From NCBI RefSeq assembly GCF_039697315.1, contig NZ_CP155619.1, positions 3,224,001 to 3,288,000 on the forward strand: 64,000 nucleotides of DNA, written 5' to 3'. Below the pieces are notes generated by a model that was given only the letters and a program-made list of their open reading frames with translations, searched no databases and had not been told where the DNA came from. Of the stretch, positions 1 through 9,065 are shown one piece after another. Position 1 is the first letter of the stretch, and the number at the start of each line of letters is the position of its first letter. The position numbers and the translations under genes were made by a program. This DNA comes from Pseudomonas abietaniphila (lineage in GTDB: Bacteria; Pseudomonadota; Gammaproteobacteria; Pseudomonadales; Pseudomonadaceae).

Positions 1-394
1 GCCCGCGGGCGAACGCCCGGTCGCTGAACAGCAACTCGCCCAGCGAGCGAGTCCCCAGCTGATCCATGTGCAGGCCATCGTTTTCCAGCGCGGCACGTGC
101 CGCCACGCTGCGGGCGAATACCCACTTCTCGCCATGCCCAAGCAGGTACACCTCACGCACCCAGCCTTCGCTGCCATCCGGCAGGTGCAGCGCCGCACAT
201 TCATCTGTGCGCAACGGTTGCCAGCCTTCGAACAACGGCGTGACGCTGAAGCCATCGTGGGACAGTCGGGTCAGGCGGCGGGTCAGAGAATCTTCGTGGA
301 ACAGCCACTCAAGGACGACGGGTGCGGGCATGTCGATCAGTTGATCGCGCAACAGCCATTCAGGCGTTGGGCATGGAGGATTTCGCTGGATCAC
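1..394 (-). CDS. ubiC: Chorismate--pyruvate lyase UbiC (3' end off the left edge)
   Basis: UbiC converts chorismate to 4-hydroxybenzoate plus pyruvate, the first committed step of ubiquinone synthesis in the cytoplasm. About 131 residues are visible. They contain the family block SLTRRLTRLS followed by PLFEGWQPLR and REVYLLGHGEKWVFARSV, with the invariant Arg and the GE(K)WVFARS stretch, and then LGTRSLGELLF. The C-terminal part lies outside the window. The start is uncertain: I chose GTG at 394 because an in-frame stop lies a few codons upstream; TTG at 403 or the internal ATG at about 349 are alternatives, and none has a strong ribosome site. In pseudomonads ubiC sits divergent to the rubredoxin genes, as here, with ubiA expected just beyond the edge. 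Confidence 0.88.
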   Translation of the reverse strand, partial: MIQRNPPCPTPEWLLRDQLIDMPAPVVLEWLFHEDSLTRRLTRLSHDGFSVTPLFEGWQPLRTDECAALHLPDGSEGWVREVYLLGHGEKWVFARSVAARAALENDGLHMDQLGTRSLGELLFSDRAFARG

Positions 395-597
395 AGTAAG
401 CAATTATTGGCAGCAATCGAGGCGGCGAGCTTAGCATGATTGAGAAGGCTGGCCGACGACCGGCTCGGGGTCTGCGCGTCGATGAAACTTGCGTGAACGC
501 GCGGTGATCAGTAAAACGCCCAGACCTATTCGAAAAAGCGCGCGACAATCGCCGAGCGTGTGGGCACGTATAGCCTGAGAACCGAGAGAACCAACCC

Positions 598-765
598 ATG
601 AAAAAGTGGCAATGCATTGTCTGTGGCCTGATTTACAACGAAGCCGATGGTTGGCCGGATGACGGCATTGCACCGGGCACCCGCTGGGAAGATGTCCCGG
701 AAGACTGGCTCTGCCCAGATTGCGGCGTCGGCAAAATGGATTTCGAGATGATTGAAATCGGCTGA
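598..765 (+). CDS. rubA: Rubredoxin
   Basis: A 55-residue iron-only electron carrier. It has the two CxxC knuckles that bind one Fe: CIVCG (Cys6, Cys9) and CPDCG (Cys39, Cys42), with the usual [12 protein letters not shown] segment between them. It passes electrons from the NADH-dependent rubredoxin reductase encoded 35 bp downstream to an acceptor, classically an alkane hydroxylase or, in many aerobes, oxygen-detoxifying enzymes. The ATG is preceded by an AGAGAA-type ribosome site. P. aeruginosa has two tandem rubredoxins at this locus; only one is present here. No alkane hydroxylase is visible in the window, so the terminal acceptor is unknown. Confidence 0.97.
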   Translation: MKKWQCIVCGLIYNEADGWPDDGIAPGTRWEDVPEDWLCPDCGVGKMDFEMIEIG

Positions 766-800
766 TCCGCCATGCCCCTTATCTGATTCAGGAGAGACGA

Positions 801-1949
801 ATGAACGCACCTGTGGTGATCGTCGGTACCGGCCTTGCGGGTTACAACCTCGCTCGGGAATTTCGCAAGCTCGATGGCGAAACGCCGCTGCTGCTGATCA
901 CGGCCGACGACGGTCGTTCTTACTCCAAACCCATGCTTTCCACCGGCTTTGGCAAGAACAAGGAAGCCGACGGCCTGAGCATGGCCGAGCCCGGCGCCAT
1001 GGCCGAACAGCTCAACGCCGAAGTACGCACCCACACCCGCATCAGTGGCATCGACCCTGGTCACAAGCGGCTGTGGATAGGCGAAGAGTCGGTGCACTAC
1101 CGTGACCTGATCCTGGCCTGGGGCGCAGAGACCGTGCGTGTCCCGGTGGAAGGCGATGCCGGGGATGCGATTTTTCCCATCAACGATCTTGAGGACTACG
1201 CGCGCTTCCGTGCCGCAGCGGCAGGTAAACGGCGTGTGCTGATTCTTGGCGCTGGCCTGATCGGTTGTGAGTTCGCCAATGACCTCATGGTGGGCGGCTA
1301 CGAGGTCGATCTGGTGGCGCCTTGCGAGCAGGTCATGCCGACCTTGTTGCACCCGGCGGCAGCGGCGGCTGTTCAGGCCGGGCTGGAGAGTCTGGGCGCG
1401 CGTTTCCACTTGGGGCCTGTGCTGACCCGGCTGTCGCGGACGGACGATGGCCTGGAAGCGCACCTGTCCGATGGCGCCGTTCTGCCGTGTGATCTGGTGG
1501 TGTCGGCCATTGGTTTGCGGCCACGGGTCGATCTGGCGGCGGCCGCCGGCCTTGAGGTTGGCCGAGGGGTGGTCGTTGACCGCTACCTCAAGACCTCTCA
1601 CGCCAACATCTATGCACTGGGTGATTGCGCCGAAGTGGACGGGTTGAATCTGCTCTACGTGATGCCGTTGATGAGCTGCGCGCGTGCGCTGGCGCAAACA
1701 CTGGCCGGCACACCCACGCCGGTCAAATACGGCCCCATGCCGGTGACGGTGAAAACGCCAGTTTGCCCACTCGTGGTGTCGCCGCCGCCCAAGGGCCGGG
1801 AAGGCGTCTGGACCGTTGAAGGGCAGGGCGCGGACATCAAGGCGCTCTGTCACGATGCGGACGGAAACCTGCTGGGTTACGCGCTGACAGGTGCCGCCGT
1901 CATGGACAAACTGGCCTTGAACAAGGTGTTGCCACCCTTACTGGCGTAA
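801..1949 (+). CDS. rubB: Rubredoxin--NAD(+) reductase
   Basis: A 382-residue FAD-dependent pyridine-nucleotide-disulfide-type oxidoreductase that moves electrons from NADH to rubredoxin. The N-terminal FAD-binding motif is [20 protein letters not shown] (residues about 5-24). A second GxGxxG nucleotide motif, [16 protein letters not shown], lies near residue 150, and the FAD motif [12 protein letters not shown] near residue 270. Length is normal for the family. The start has a good ribosome site (AGGAGAG) about 5 bp upstream, and the gene directly follows rubredoxin, so the two are very likely one transcript. The P. aeruginosa orthologue is usually called rubB or alkT. It supplies electrons; it does not itself say which hydroxylase is served. 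Confidence 0.95.
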   Translation: MNAPVVIVGTGLAGYNLAREFRKLDGETPLLLITADDGRSYSKPMLSTGFGKNKEADGLSMAEPGAMAEQLNAEVRTHTRISGIDPGHKRLWIGEESVHYRDLILAWGAETVRVPVEGDAGDAIFPINDLEDYARFRAAAAGKRRVLILGAGLIGCEFANDLMVGGYEVDLVAPCEQVMPTLLHPAAAAAVQAGLESLGARFHLGPVLTRLSRTDDGLEAHLSDGAVLPCDLVVSAIGLRPRVDLAAAAGLEVGRGVVVDRYLKTSHANIYALGDCAEVDGLNLLYVMPLMSCARALAQTLAGTPTPVKYGPMPVTVKTPVCPLVVSPPPKGREGVWTVEGQGADIKALCHDADGNLLGYALTGAAVMDKLALNKVLPPLLA

Positions 1950-2138
1950 TTAGCTGTCGTTCTGTCGGATAAGGCACGTTTTAGTTGATACAAACGTGGC
2001 TCACGTACTGGCGCGGGAATCGGCAGCATGCCATCCTCATTCCGGTCTGCCGCAACGTAGAGCCGTTGCGGCACCTGCTCGCTGCCCTGGAAGGGCGGCA
2101 CGGGACATAAAAACAAAAAACCGTAAAAGAGGCTTCAT

Positions 2139-2438
2139 ATGCGTAAACCAGAACTCGCAGCCGCTATTGCCGAAAAGGCAGATCTCACCAAAGAACAAGC
2201 CAATCGCGTCCTCAATGCCGTCTTGGATGAAATCACCAACGCCTTGCACAAAAAGGACAGCGTGACCCTGGTGGGTTTCGGCACTTTCCTGCAACGCCAT
2301 CGCGGCGCGCGCACAGGCAAGAATCCACAGACTGGCGAGCCGGTCAAAATCAAGGCCAGCAACACCGTTGCATTCAAGCCGGGCAAGTTCCTGAAAGACA
2401 GCGTTAACCCTGTCGCGACGCCTGCGAAGAAGAAATAA
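2139..2438 (+). CDS. HU-family DNA-binding protein
   Basis: A 99-residue histone-like protein of the HU/IHF fold. The N-terminus MRKPELAAAIAEKADLTKEQ is the usual helix pair, and the beta-arm region contains GFGTFLQRHRGARTGKNPQTGEPVKIKA, with the canonical R-x-GRNP-like segment (here ARTGKNPQTGE) that intercalates DNA. The C-terminus is basic and proline/alanine-containing (ATPAKKK). The protein is distinct from the housekeeping hupB beside lon and from IHF alpha/beta; it corresponds to the extra HU paralogue found next to rubredoxin reductase in pseudomonads. AAGAGG lies about 7 bp upstream of the ATG. Its own terminator follows 35 bp downstream. Role beyond DNA bending is not established here. 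Confidence 0.93.
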   Translation: MRKPELAAAIAEKADLTKEQANRVLNAVLDEITNALHKKDSVTLVGFGTFLQRHRGARTGKNPQTGEPVKIKASNTVAFKPGKFLKDSVNPVATPAKKK

Positions 2439-2474
2439 ATAGCTGGACGTCTTGCGGAAGGCGAACAGCGTGGA

Positions 2475-2510
2475 AATGGGCATACCAAGCAGTTGGATGC
2501 CCATTTTTTA
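2475..2510 (+). terminator. Rho-independent terminator after the HU gene
   Basis: An 8-bp stem ATGGGCAT / ATGCCCAT separated by about 13 nt is followed by TTTTTTAT. It sits 37 bp past the stop codon of the HU-family gene. Confidence 0.8.
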
Positions 2511-2646
2511 TGGGCGGTTGTTTTGCCCGGCGAGCTGTCTGTGTCGCCACTTTGCGACCGTCGGGTTCTGTTCCGTCATCCGCCGTTCAAGCTCGCTACA
2601 CTGCCGTTGGTTGCTTATCCGCACCTGATCGCATGAGGCGTCGCAC

Positions 2647-3024
2647 ATGAAGTTTCGTTTTCTCCTCTGGATGCTGGGTCTGCTCATGACCCGCGCCAGC
2701 CGCAACAACCCTGCATTTCAGCAACAGCTCGCCGGTAAGGACCTGACCTTTCAGCTGCAAACCTGCGACGGGAAAGTGGCCCGGCACTTCGTGGTGAAGG
2801 ATCAACGCGTCAGCAGCCGCCGTGGCGCTGTCGCCACGCCTGCGTTCGCGATCTCGTTCAAGGACGCGGCGTACGGCTTCGCCACGATGCAGGCGAAGAA
2901 CAAGCAACTGGCGTTCATGCAGGGGATTCAGGACAAGAGCATTCAGGTCACCGGCAACACCGGACTGGTGATGTGGTTTCAGGGCCTGACGAAGTATTTG
3001 AAGCCGAGGAAGAAAAAGGTCTGA
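2647..3024 (+). CDS. Conserved SCP2-like small protein
   Basis: A 125-residue protein of uncertain function. It starts with a hydrophobic segment (MKFRFLLWMLGLLMTRASRN), which could be a membrane anchor or an amphipathic helix. The rest, with TFQLQTCDGKVARHFVVKD, FAISFKDAAYGFATM and IQVTGNTGLVMWFQGLTKYL, resembles the compact alpha/beta fold of SCP2 sterol-carrier-like domains that bind hydrophobic ligands. The C-terminus is very basic (KPRKKKV). A homologue sits at the same place between the HU gene and the HDOD gene in P. aeruginosa, so it belongs to the conserved backbone. The SCP2 assignment is my inference from sequence pattern only. Confidence 0.6.
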   Translation: MKFRFLLWMLGLLMTRASRNNPAFQQQLAGKDLTFQLQTCDGKVARHFVVKDQRVSSRRGAVATPAFAISFKDAAYGFATMQAKNKQLAFMQGIQDKSIQVTGNTGLVMWFQGLTKYLKPRKKKV

Positions 3025-3152
3025 GGCTGGAAAAAATCAACTGTGGGTCATTCACCCTTTCAGTCACTGACTACAGCTTTCGCGAGCAAGCTCGCTTGTT
3101 AGGTGTGCATTTCTGCTATTTGAGGTGACACTGATGGTTTGGTTTGTCCTAA

Positions 3153-3440
3153 CGTCCAAACTGTTCCGCCTTCGGCGGGTTACTTGAAAAGACACCAAGT
3201 AACCAAGTGTCCTGGCTCGTGGTTTGGCCTCGACTTCGTCGAGGTTCCTTCACTCCGGCGACGCTCCGTGGGCCCGCGCCGAACGGACATCCATGTCCTG
3301 ACGGCGCTCTCGCGGCATCCATGCCGCTCGGCCCACTGCGCGCCACCTGCGTTCAGCCTGCACCCAAGTCGCGCTTTGTGGTGTCTGGGCTGCTGCGGTA
3401 TGAAGATCAAAAGCCAAAGCGCGCTTTGCGCTGTTTGGGT
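3153..3440. repeat. Multicopy intergenic Pseudomonas repeat (CCGCCTTCGGCGG type)
   Basis: The block opens with the hairpin CCGCCTTCGGCGG at about 3168 and then the 9-bp inverted repeat GGTTACTTG (3178-3186) / CAAGTAACC (3196-3204). It continues with CACTCCGGCGACGCTCCGTGGGCCCGC, written here in two parts: CACTCCGGCG at about 3251 and CTCCGTGGGCCCGC just after. It ends near CAAAGCGCGCTT. I recognise this as an element scattered in many copies through Pseudomonas genomes, often mis-annotated as small proteins. Open frames cross it on both strands, but none has a ribosome site or a plausible protein. No transposase is present. Confidence 0.6.
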
Positions 3441-3469
3441 AAAGCATTCCTGTCTGGCTGAACACAAAA

Positions 3470-3572
3470 CCTGTGGGAGTTAGCTTGCTGACGAATGCGG
3501 TGTCTCATTCACCTTTGATGCAACTGGCTGACCGTGATCGCGAGCAAGCTGATTGTTCCCACGCTCCGCGTG
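3470..3572. repeat. REP-type palindrome pair, degenerate
   Basis: TGTGGGAGTTAGCTTGCT at 3472 and the inverted GCGAGCAAGCTGATTGTTCCCAC ending near 3563 form a degenerate REP doublet. A shorter relative, CGCGAGCAAGCTCGCTTG, lies at about 3079. With the repeat at 3153-3440 this fills most of the 712-bp gap between 3025 and 3736; I see no gene in that gap. Confidence 0.55.
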
Positions 3573-3736
3573 GCAACACAGTCCATGACGCTCTGCGTCA
3601 TCCGGGATGTGGCGCATGCTGTCAGGGTTTGCAACTCTCAAGAAACGTACTGACACAACCGGTTTGAGAACCATAGAATCTCCCACAGTTCGTTCCAACC
3701 GCCGGGTAATCACGGGCGGTTGGAACACGCGGTCAA

Positions 3737-5131
3737 TCAGTGGAACTGCGAAGCCAGTTCGCGCAGCAGCACTTCGGCTTCCAGCACCTTGTGCACGACG
3801 TCTTGCGCTTTCTCGCGTGGCAGCTCCAGGCGCGCGAACAGCTCGTCGGGGATGCTTTCCATCGGACCGGAGCCGATCCCTTCCTTGCGCAGCAGACGCA
3901 CCGCCAGGCACACCAGGTTGGCGTACTCGCAGTGTTCGCCGTTGTAATGCGGGTCGTGCTGGAAACGCAGCGCGGTGGACAGTTCTTCAGGCATGTCCCA
4001 GTTACGCATCAGCCAGGCACCGATCTGTTCGCGGGAAATACCCAGCAGGTGCTGCTCCACGAAGCTGTGGTGCAGGTGCGGGTTGACCTCGATTTGTCGG
4101 CAGATCAGTGAGAAATGCGGCGGAAAGACGTGCGCCAGCAACAGATAGCCAAAGTTATGCAGCAGACCGGCAAGGTACGTCAGACCGCTTTCTGGGCGCT
4201 TGGCGCGCGGCATGGCGCGGGTCAGGCCTTCGATGACGGCAGCGGTGTAGATCGACTGCTGCCAGTACGGCGTCGCGTGTTGCGGATGATCCTTGGGCAA
4301 GGCCAGTGTTTTGCCCAGTGCCAGACCCAGTGCCAGGTTGATCACCAGATCGAAGCCCAGCACACGCACGATGGCATCTTCCACCGAGCGGATCTTGCCG
4401 GCGGAACCGTAATACGGTGATGCCGCCCAGCTGACCACCTGCGCGGCCAGCGCCGGATCGGTTTCCACGACGCCGGTAATGTCGTCGATGGTCGCATCCG
4501 GGTCGACACGCAGTTTGATGATTTTTTGAGCGGTGTCAGCCAGTGGCGGAATTTCCACCGTCGCTTCCAGGCGTTGCTGGATACGGCGGGCGGTGAAGTT
4601 CTGGACGGCCTTGGTGATCTCCTCACGGTCGTCGTCAGGACGCGTCAGGTTCGGTTGCACCAGATTCACCGGCTCGCCGAACGTGGCGGCGCTGGCTTTG
4701 CTCAACAAGGATTTGAAATCTTCGCTGCTGATCTCGAGCAGCAGGCCCGGCTCGCCCGAGTCGATCAGTACGGTGGGCTCCTGAAGGATGCGCTCTTCGT
4801 ACAGGCACGGCGAACTGGTCAATGCCGGGAGGGCGGGCAGGGCACGCAGGTTGTTCTTGCCGAGCATCTGATCCAGGTGTTCTTGCGACACGGCGGTCAG
4901 CTTGCGACCGGTCAATTCGGTAATCCGATTGAGGTCCAGCAGATGGCTCTGCGGAAAAAGGATCAGCAACGCGCCGACGGAATCGTGGACCAGAACGGCC
5001 TGGACTTTCTGTGCGGTGGGCAGCGTTTCGTCGTCCATGACTTCGCGGTAGTCGATGGCAGCTTTGCCAAGCAACTGCCGGATGACAGACGGGGCGTGTT
5101 GGGTTGCGTCGATGTGGGCAACTTCTGTCAT
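3737..5131 (-). CDS. HDOD-domain signalling protein with N-terminal YbaK-like domain
   Basis: A 464-residue cytoplasmic protein. The first about 150 residues (AQKVQAVLVHDSVGALLILFPQSHLLDLNRITELTGRKL, continuing) resemble the YbaK/aminoacyl-tRNA-deacylase fold. Residues about 190-400 are an HDOD domain: VEIPPLADTAQKIIKLRVDP, the DDITGVVETDPALAAQVVSWAASP block and LTYLAGLLHNFGYLLLAHVFP. HDOD proteins lack the metal-binding HD pair of true phosphohydrolases and usually act as signalling adaptors for motility, cyclic-di-GMP or DNA repair. The same two-domain protein lies next to recG in other pseudomonads. The exact partner is not known to me. The gene is monocistronic in appearance, with 85 bp to recG upstream on the same strand. 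Confidence 0.8.
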   Translation of the reverse strand: MTEVAHIDATQHAPSVIRQLLGKAAIDYREVMDDETLPTAQKVQAVLVHDSVGALLILFPQSHLLDLNRITELTGRKLTAVSQEHLDQMLGKNNLRALPALPALTSSPCLYEERILQEPTVLIDSGEPGLLLEISSEDFKSLLSKASAATFGEPVNLVQPNLTRPDDDREEITKAVQNFTARRIQQRLEATVEIPPLADTAQKIIKLRVDPDATIDDITGVVETDPALAAQVVSWAASPYYGSAGKIRSVEDAIVRVLGFDLVINLALGLALGKTLALPKDHPQHATPYWQQSIYTAAVIEGLTRAMPRAKRPESGLTYLAGLLHNFGYLLLAHVFPPHFSLICRQIEVNPHLHHSFVEQHLLGISREQIGAWLMRNWDMPEELSTALRFQHDPHYNGEHCEYANLVCLAVRLLRKEGIGSGPMESIPDELFARLELPREKAQDVVHKVLEAEVLLRELASQFH

Positions 5132-5216
5132 GGCCTGTATCCAAATTCCTACAATTGCTGAAGTATAACCAGCTTAGTTGTTAGATAGGTGAGACACGTT
5201 CTTATTGTTGACTGCT

Positions 5217-7292
5217 TCACACTTGCCCGTATTGCTGCCCGTGGCGTAACCAGCGTTCCAGCAGCGGGCTGACGTGCTGCGGCCAGCGCTCAAGCAATGC
5301 CTGCGCGGCGTCCCGAACGGCCGGCAACAGGTCTGCGTCGCGCATCAAATCGGCGACCTTAAATTGCAGCAATCCTGTCTGTCGCGTTCCCAGCATTTCG
5401 CCCGGCCCGCGAAGCTCCAGGTCCTTTTCGGCGATGACGAAACCGTCGTTGGTTTCGCGCATGATCCCCAGCCGCTGTTTACCGATCTGTGACAACGGCG
5501 GATGGTACAGCAGCACGCAATGACTCGCTGCGCTACCGCGTCCTACCCGGCCGCGCAACTGATGAAGCTGAGCGAGGCCCAGTCGTTCAGGGTTCTCGAT
5601 GATCATCAGGCTGGCGTTGGGGACGTCCACGCCCACCTCGATGACCGTCGTTGCCACTAACAGCTGCAGATTGCCCTGCTTGAACTCTGCCATGACCGCC
5701 GCCTTCTCCACCGGCTTCATCCGCCCATGAATCAGCCCGACCTTGAGTTCGCCCAAGGCGCTCGTCAGCTCTTCGAAGGTGGTTTCGGCGGCCTGACAGG
5801 TCAGCTCCTCGGATTCTTCGATCAGCGTGCAGACCCAATAGGCCTGACGGCCTTCGGCGCACGCGTTGCGGACCCGCTCCACGACCTCGATGCGGCGGCT
5901 GTCGGCGACCAGCACGGTGTTGACCGGCGTTCGGCCCGGCGGCAATTCGTCGAGGATTGAGGTGTCGAGGTCGGCATACGCGCTCATCGCCAGCGTACGC
6001 GGGATGGGGGTGGCGGTCATGATCAGCTGATGTGGACACATCAGGCCGCCGACGCCCTTTTTGCGCAACGCCAGGCGCTGCTGTACGCCAAAGCGATGCT
6101 GCTCATCGATGATCACCAGCGCAAGGTTCTTGAACTGCACTTCATCCTGAAACAGTGCGTGGGTGCCGACCACCATCGGGGCACCGTTGGCGATCTGTTC
6201 AAGCGATGCAGCGCGGGCCTTGCCCTTGAGCTTGCCGGCCAGCCAGGCGGTTTCTATGCCCAGTGGCTGCAGCCAGCGCGTAAAGTTGATGAAGTGCTGC
6301 TCGGCCAGAATCTCGGTCGGCGCCATCAGCGCGACCTGGTAACCCGATTCCAGCGCCTGCAACGCTGCCAGTGCAGCGACCACGGTCTTGCCCGCGCCCA
6401 CGTCCCCTTGAATCAGCCTGAGCATGGGTTCTTGCTGGCTGAGGTCGTAGGCGATTTCCTTGCCGACGCGTTGCTGTGCGCCTGTTGGTGGAAACCCCAG
6501 GTTGGCAAGAAATTGCTTGGAAAGCCGCTTGGCCACAGGCAGCGCTGGCGCACGCTGGGAACGCAGGCTTTCACGCAGGCGTTGCTGCGACAACTGGTGA
6601 GTCAGGAGCTCTTCAAAGGCCAGCCTGTGTTGCGCCCAGTGATGACCCAGCGCGAGCTCTTCGACATCGGCGTCGGCGGGCGGGTTATGCAGGTAATGGA
6701 TCGCGTCAGCCAGTGGCGCCAGTTGATAGTCGCGTGCGAGCTCTTCCGGCAGCCAGTCTGGCAAGCTTCTTGGCCCCAGCATCCCCAGGCTTTGCTGACA
6801 CAACTGGCGCAAGCGCTGCTGGGTCAGGCCTTCGGTGGTGGGGTAAATCGGCGTGAGGGTCTGCTCGACCGCCACGTGTTCTTCGTCGGTGATCGCACGG
6901 TATTCGGGATGGTAGATCTCCAGTCCCGAGGCGCCGGGACGGGCTTCGCCATAGCAGCGCACATGCGTGCCGCGCTTCAGGCCATCTTTTTGTGCATTGC
7001 TGAAGTGGTAGAAGCGCAGGCTCAGCACACCGGTGCCATCACCCAGACGGACCAGCAGGCTGCGACGCTTGCCCATCACCACATCGGCGCCGCTGACGAC
7101 GCCTTCGATCACCGCATCCTGCCCCGGGCGTAACGCGCCAATGGGCACGACGCGGGTGCGATCCTGATAGCGCAGAGGCAGATGGAACAGGACGTCCTGA
7201 ATGTTCTCGAGGCCGACCTTCGCCAGTTTTTCAGCCATGGCCTCGCCGACGCCCTTGAGCGCCGTTACCGAGACGTGTGACAGCTCAGTCAT
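5217..7292 (-). CDS. recG: ATP-dependent DNA helicase RecG
   Basis: A 691-residue superfamily-2 helicase that remodels stalled forks and branch-migrates Holliday junctions. The N-terminal wedge/OB domain is evident in GVLSLRFYHFSNAQKDGLKRG. The helicase motifs are all present: Walker A GDVGAGKT, motif II as IIDEQHRFGV, motif III MTATPIPRTLAM, and the C-terminal block VATTVIEVGVDVPNAS with QLHQLRGRVGRG (motif VI). Length matches the bacterial family (about 690). It starts 8 bp after the oxyR stop on the same strand, so the two are probably co-transcribed; the oxyR-recG pairing is conserved in Pseudomonas, where recG supports oxidative-stress resistance. Confidence 0.98.
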   Translation of the reverse strand: MTELSHVSVTALKGVGEAMAEKLAKVGLENIQDVLFHLPLRYQDRTRVVPIGALRPGQDAVIEGVVSGADVVMGKRRSLLVRLGDGTGVLSLRFYHFSNAQKDGLKRGTHVRCYGEARPGASGLEIYHPEYRAITDEEHVAVEQTLTPIYPTTEGLTQQRLRQLCQQSLGMLGPRSLPDWLPEELARDYQLAPLADAIHYLHNPPADADVEELALGHHWAQHRLAFEELLTHQLSQQRLRESLRSQRAPALPVAKRLSKQFLANLGFPPTGAQQRVGKEIAYDLSQQEPMLRLIQGDVGAGKTVVAALAALQALESGYQVALMAPTEILAEQHFINFTRWLQPLGIETAWLAGKLKGKARAASLEQIANGAPMVVGTHALFQDEVQFKNLALVIIDEQHRFGVQQRLALRKKGVGGLMCPHQLIMTATPIPRTLAMSAYADLDTSILDELPPGRTPVNTVLVADSRRIEVVERVRNACAEGRQAYWVCTLIEESEELTCQAAETTFEELTSALGELKVGLIHGRMKPVEKAAVMAEFKQGNLQLLVATTVIEVGVDVPNASLMIIENPERLGLAQLHQLRGRVGRGSAASHCVLLYHPPLSQIGKQRLGIMRETNDGFVIAEKDLELRGPGEMLGTRQTGLLQFKVADLMRDADLLPAVRDAAQALLERWPQHVSPLLERWLRHGQQYGQV

Positions 7293-7300
7293 ACCGCCAC

Positions 7301-8230
7301 TTAGCTCGCTTGTGCTTGGGCTTTAGGGCGAGCGACGGAGCACAGGCGGATAGAGTCGGCGAGGATCTCAATCGCCTTTGGACGCGGGAAGCTCGCACGC
7401 CAGGCAATGGCAACCGTGCGGAACGGCACAGGAGGCGACAGCGGACGCACTTCAATCACGCCTGGTGCGTAGTGATGGCTGTCGACTGCGGACATTGGCA
7501 GGATCGAGACGCCCAGACCCGAGGCCACCATGTGCCGGATGGTTTCCAGCGAGCTGGATTCGACCGTCGTGTGCTTGGCGCTGTCGCCCCCTTTGACCAG
7601 CGTCGGGCACGCTTCGAGCACCTGGTCGCGGAAGCAGTGGCCTTCGCCCAGCAGCAACAGACTCTTGTCGTTCAGTGCCGATGCGTCGATGGTGGATTTC
7701 TGAGTCCACGGATGGTCAGCCGGCATGAGCACGTAGAACGGCTCGTCGTACAGCGACATCGTCAGTACGTCGGCTTCGTTGAACGGCAGGGCGATGATGA
7801 TTGCGTCGAGCTCACCGTTGCGCAGCTTGTCGCGCAGCACATGGGTGAAGTTCTCTTCGATGTACAACGGCATTTGCGGGGCGACCCGGTGCAGTTGCGG
7901 AATCAGATGAGGAAACAGATAAGGGCCGACGGTGTAGATCGCACCGACTTTCAGCGGCGCCGTCAGTTGGTTCTTGCCCGTCTGGGCGAGTTCACGAATG
8001 CCTTGAGCTTGCTCGAGCACTTTTTGCGCCTGAGCCACGATGCCCTCGCCAACCGGCGTAAGACGTACCGCACTCTTGCTGCGCTCGAAAATCAGCACAC
8101 CGAGTTCATCTTCCAGCTTCTTTACGCCCACCGACAGCGTCGGCTGGCTGACGTGGCAGCGTTCAGCCGCGTGGCCGAAATGCTGCTCTTGAGCGAGGGT
8201 AACGATATAGCGCAATTCTGTGAGGGTCAT
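7301..8230 (-). CDS. oxyR: Hydrogen-peroxide-sensing LysR regulator OxyR
   Basis: A 309-residue LysR-type activator of catalase, alkyl hydroperoxide reductase and related genes. The N-terminal winged helix-turn-helix reads TELRYIVTLAQEQHFGHAAERCHVSQPTLS. The redox pair that forms the activating disulfide is in place: Cys199 in GEGHCFRDQ and Cys208 in LEACPTLV, the same numbers as in E. coli OxyR. Length is normal. It lies directly upstream of recG (8-bp gap). The region before its start, 8231-8321, is shared with the 3' end of tonB and contains no other gene. Confidence 0.98.
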   Translation of the reverse strand: MTLTELRYIVTLAQEQHFGHAAERCHVSQPTLSVGVKKLEDELGVLIFERSKSAVRLTPVGEGIVAQAQKVLEQAQGIRELAQTGKNQLTAPLKVGAIYTVGPYLFPHLIPQLHRVAPQMPLYIEENFTHVLRDKLRNGELDAIIIALPFNEADVLTMSLYDEPFYVLMPADHPWTQKSTIDASALNDKSLLLLGEGHCFRDQVLEACPTLVKGGDSAKHTTVESSSLETIRHMVASGLGVSILPMSAVDSHHYAPGVIEVRPLSPPVPFRTVAIAWRASFPRPKAIEILADSIRLCSVARPKAQAQAS

Positions 8231-8321
8231 AGCGTGCGTCCATGAAGTTGCGGCCCCAGCATAGCGGGTGCAATCGATAGACGCACGTTATCAGACCCTT
8301 AGTTGTCGCAAAATCAACGTT

Positions 8322-9065
8322 TCAACGTTTATCCAGCGAATAAACGAAGGGCGCGACCACTTCCAGGGTGCCATTGTTGAGCAATTCCGCCGGTGGCTTG
8401 GGCAACGGCTGGGCACGACGAATCATCTCCAGCGTGGCGCGGTCGAGCGCTGCGCTACCGGAACCTCCTGCGATTTCGTACGACAGCACCCGGCCTTCGC
8501 CATCCACCACGAAGCGCAGACGGTTGATGCCTTGCATGCCGCGCCGACGGGCATCGTCCGGATAACGCTTGTACTTGCTCAGGTGACGCAGCAGATCACC
8601 CTGCCAGGTTGGCAGTGCGGTGCTCGGCGGTGTGGGCGGAGCGGGTTCAGGCGCAGCCGATTTTTCCGGTTTCGCGTTGGAAGGTGGCGTATCGACCGGT
8701 TTCTCGTCGGCAGGCTTCTCCTCCTTCGGCGGCTCGACCTTCTTCACAGGTTTGGGCGGCTGTGGTTTGGGCTTCGGCTTGACCGGTTTTGGAACCGCGA
8801 TTTCCGGCTTGGGCGCTTCGGCAATGGGCGGGATCGGCAGTTCTTCTTCCGGCGCAGGCGGCTGCGGCGGTTGCACCACTTTGGGCGGTGGCGGCGGAGC
8901 AGGCTCAGGTACGGGCGCCAGCTCGACCATCATGGCTGCCGGGGGCAGTTCGATGGCCTGCGAGGCGGGCCAGCGCAGTGCGACGATGATCGCCACCGCG
9001 TGAACCGCCAGCACCAACAACAGACTACCGCTATAGCGCGTCAGTTTTTGGCGCGTATTGATCAT
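8322..9065 (-). CDS. tonB: TonB energy-transducing protein
   Basis: A 247-residue inner-membrane-anchored periplasmic protein that transmits proton-motive force from ExbB-ExbD to TonB-dependent outer-membrane receptors. There is one N-terminal transmembrane helix (SGSLLLVLAVHAVAIIVAL, with the conserved His in the membrane span). A long proline/lysine/glutamate-rich periplasmic linker (residues about 50-150) follows. The C-terminal TonB domain (about 155-247) includes YKRYPDDARRRGMQGINRLRF, close to the family's YP..A...G..G.V.V.F pattern. Its ATG overlaps the exbD stop by 4 bp, so translation is coupled. Gene order exbB-exbD-tonB is the usual Fur-controlled unit. Confidence 0.96.
   Translation of the reverse strand: MINTRQKLTRYSGSLLLVLAVHAVAIIVALRWPASQAIELPPAAMMVELAPVPEPAPPPPPKVVQPPQPPAPEEELPIPPIAEAPKPEIAVPKPVKPKPKPQPPKPVKKVEPPKEEKPADEKPVDTPPSNAKPEKSAAPEPAPPTPPSTALPTWQGDLLRHLSKYKRYPDDARRRGMQGINRLRFVVDGEGRVLSYEIAGGSGSAALDRATLEMIRRAQPLPKPPAELLNNGTLEVVAPFVYSLDKR

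Noticed and set aside
633-1853. 406-codon minus-strand frame opposite the rubredoxin reductase
   Set aside because: Shadow frame; it also overlaps rubredoxin.
3139-3483. Small protein-coding frames inside the multicopy repeat
   Set aside because: No ribosome site, composition unlike coding DNA, and the block is a repeated non-coding element.
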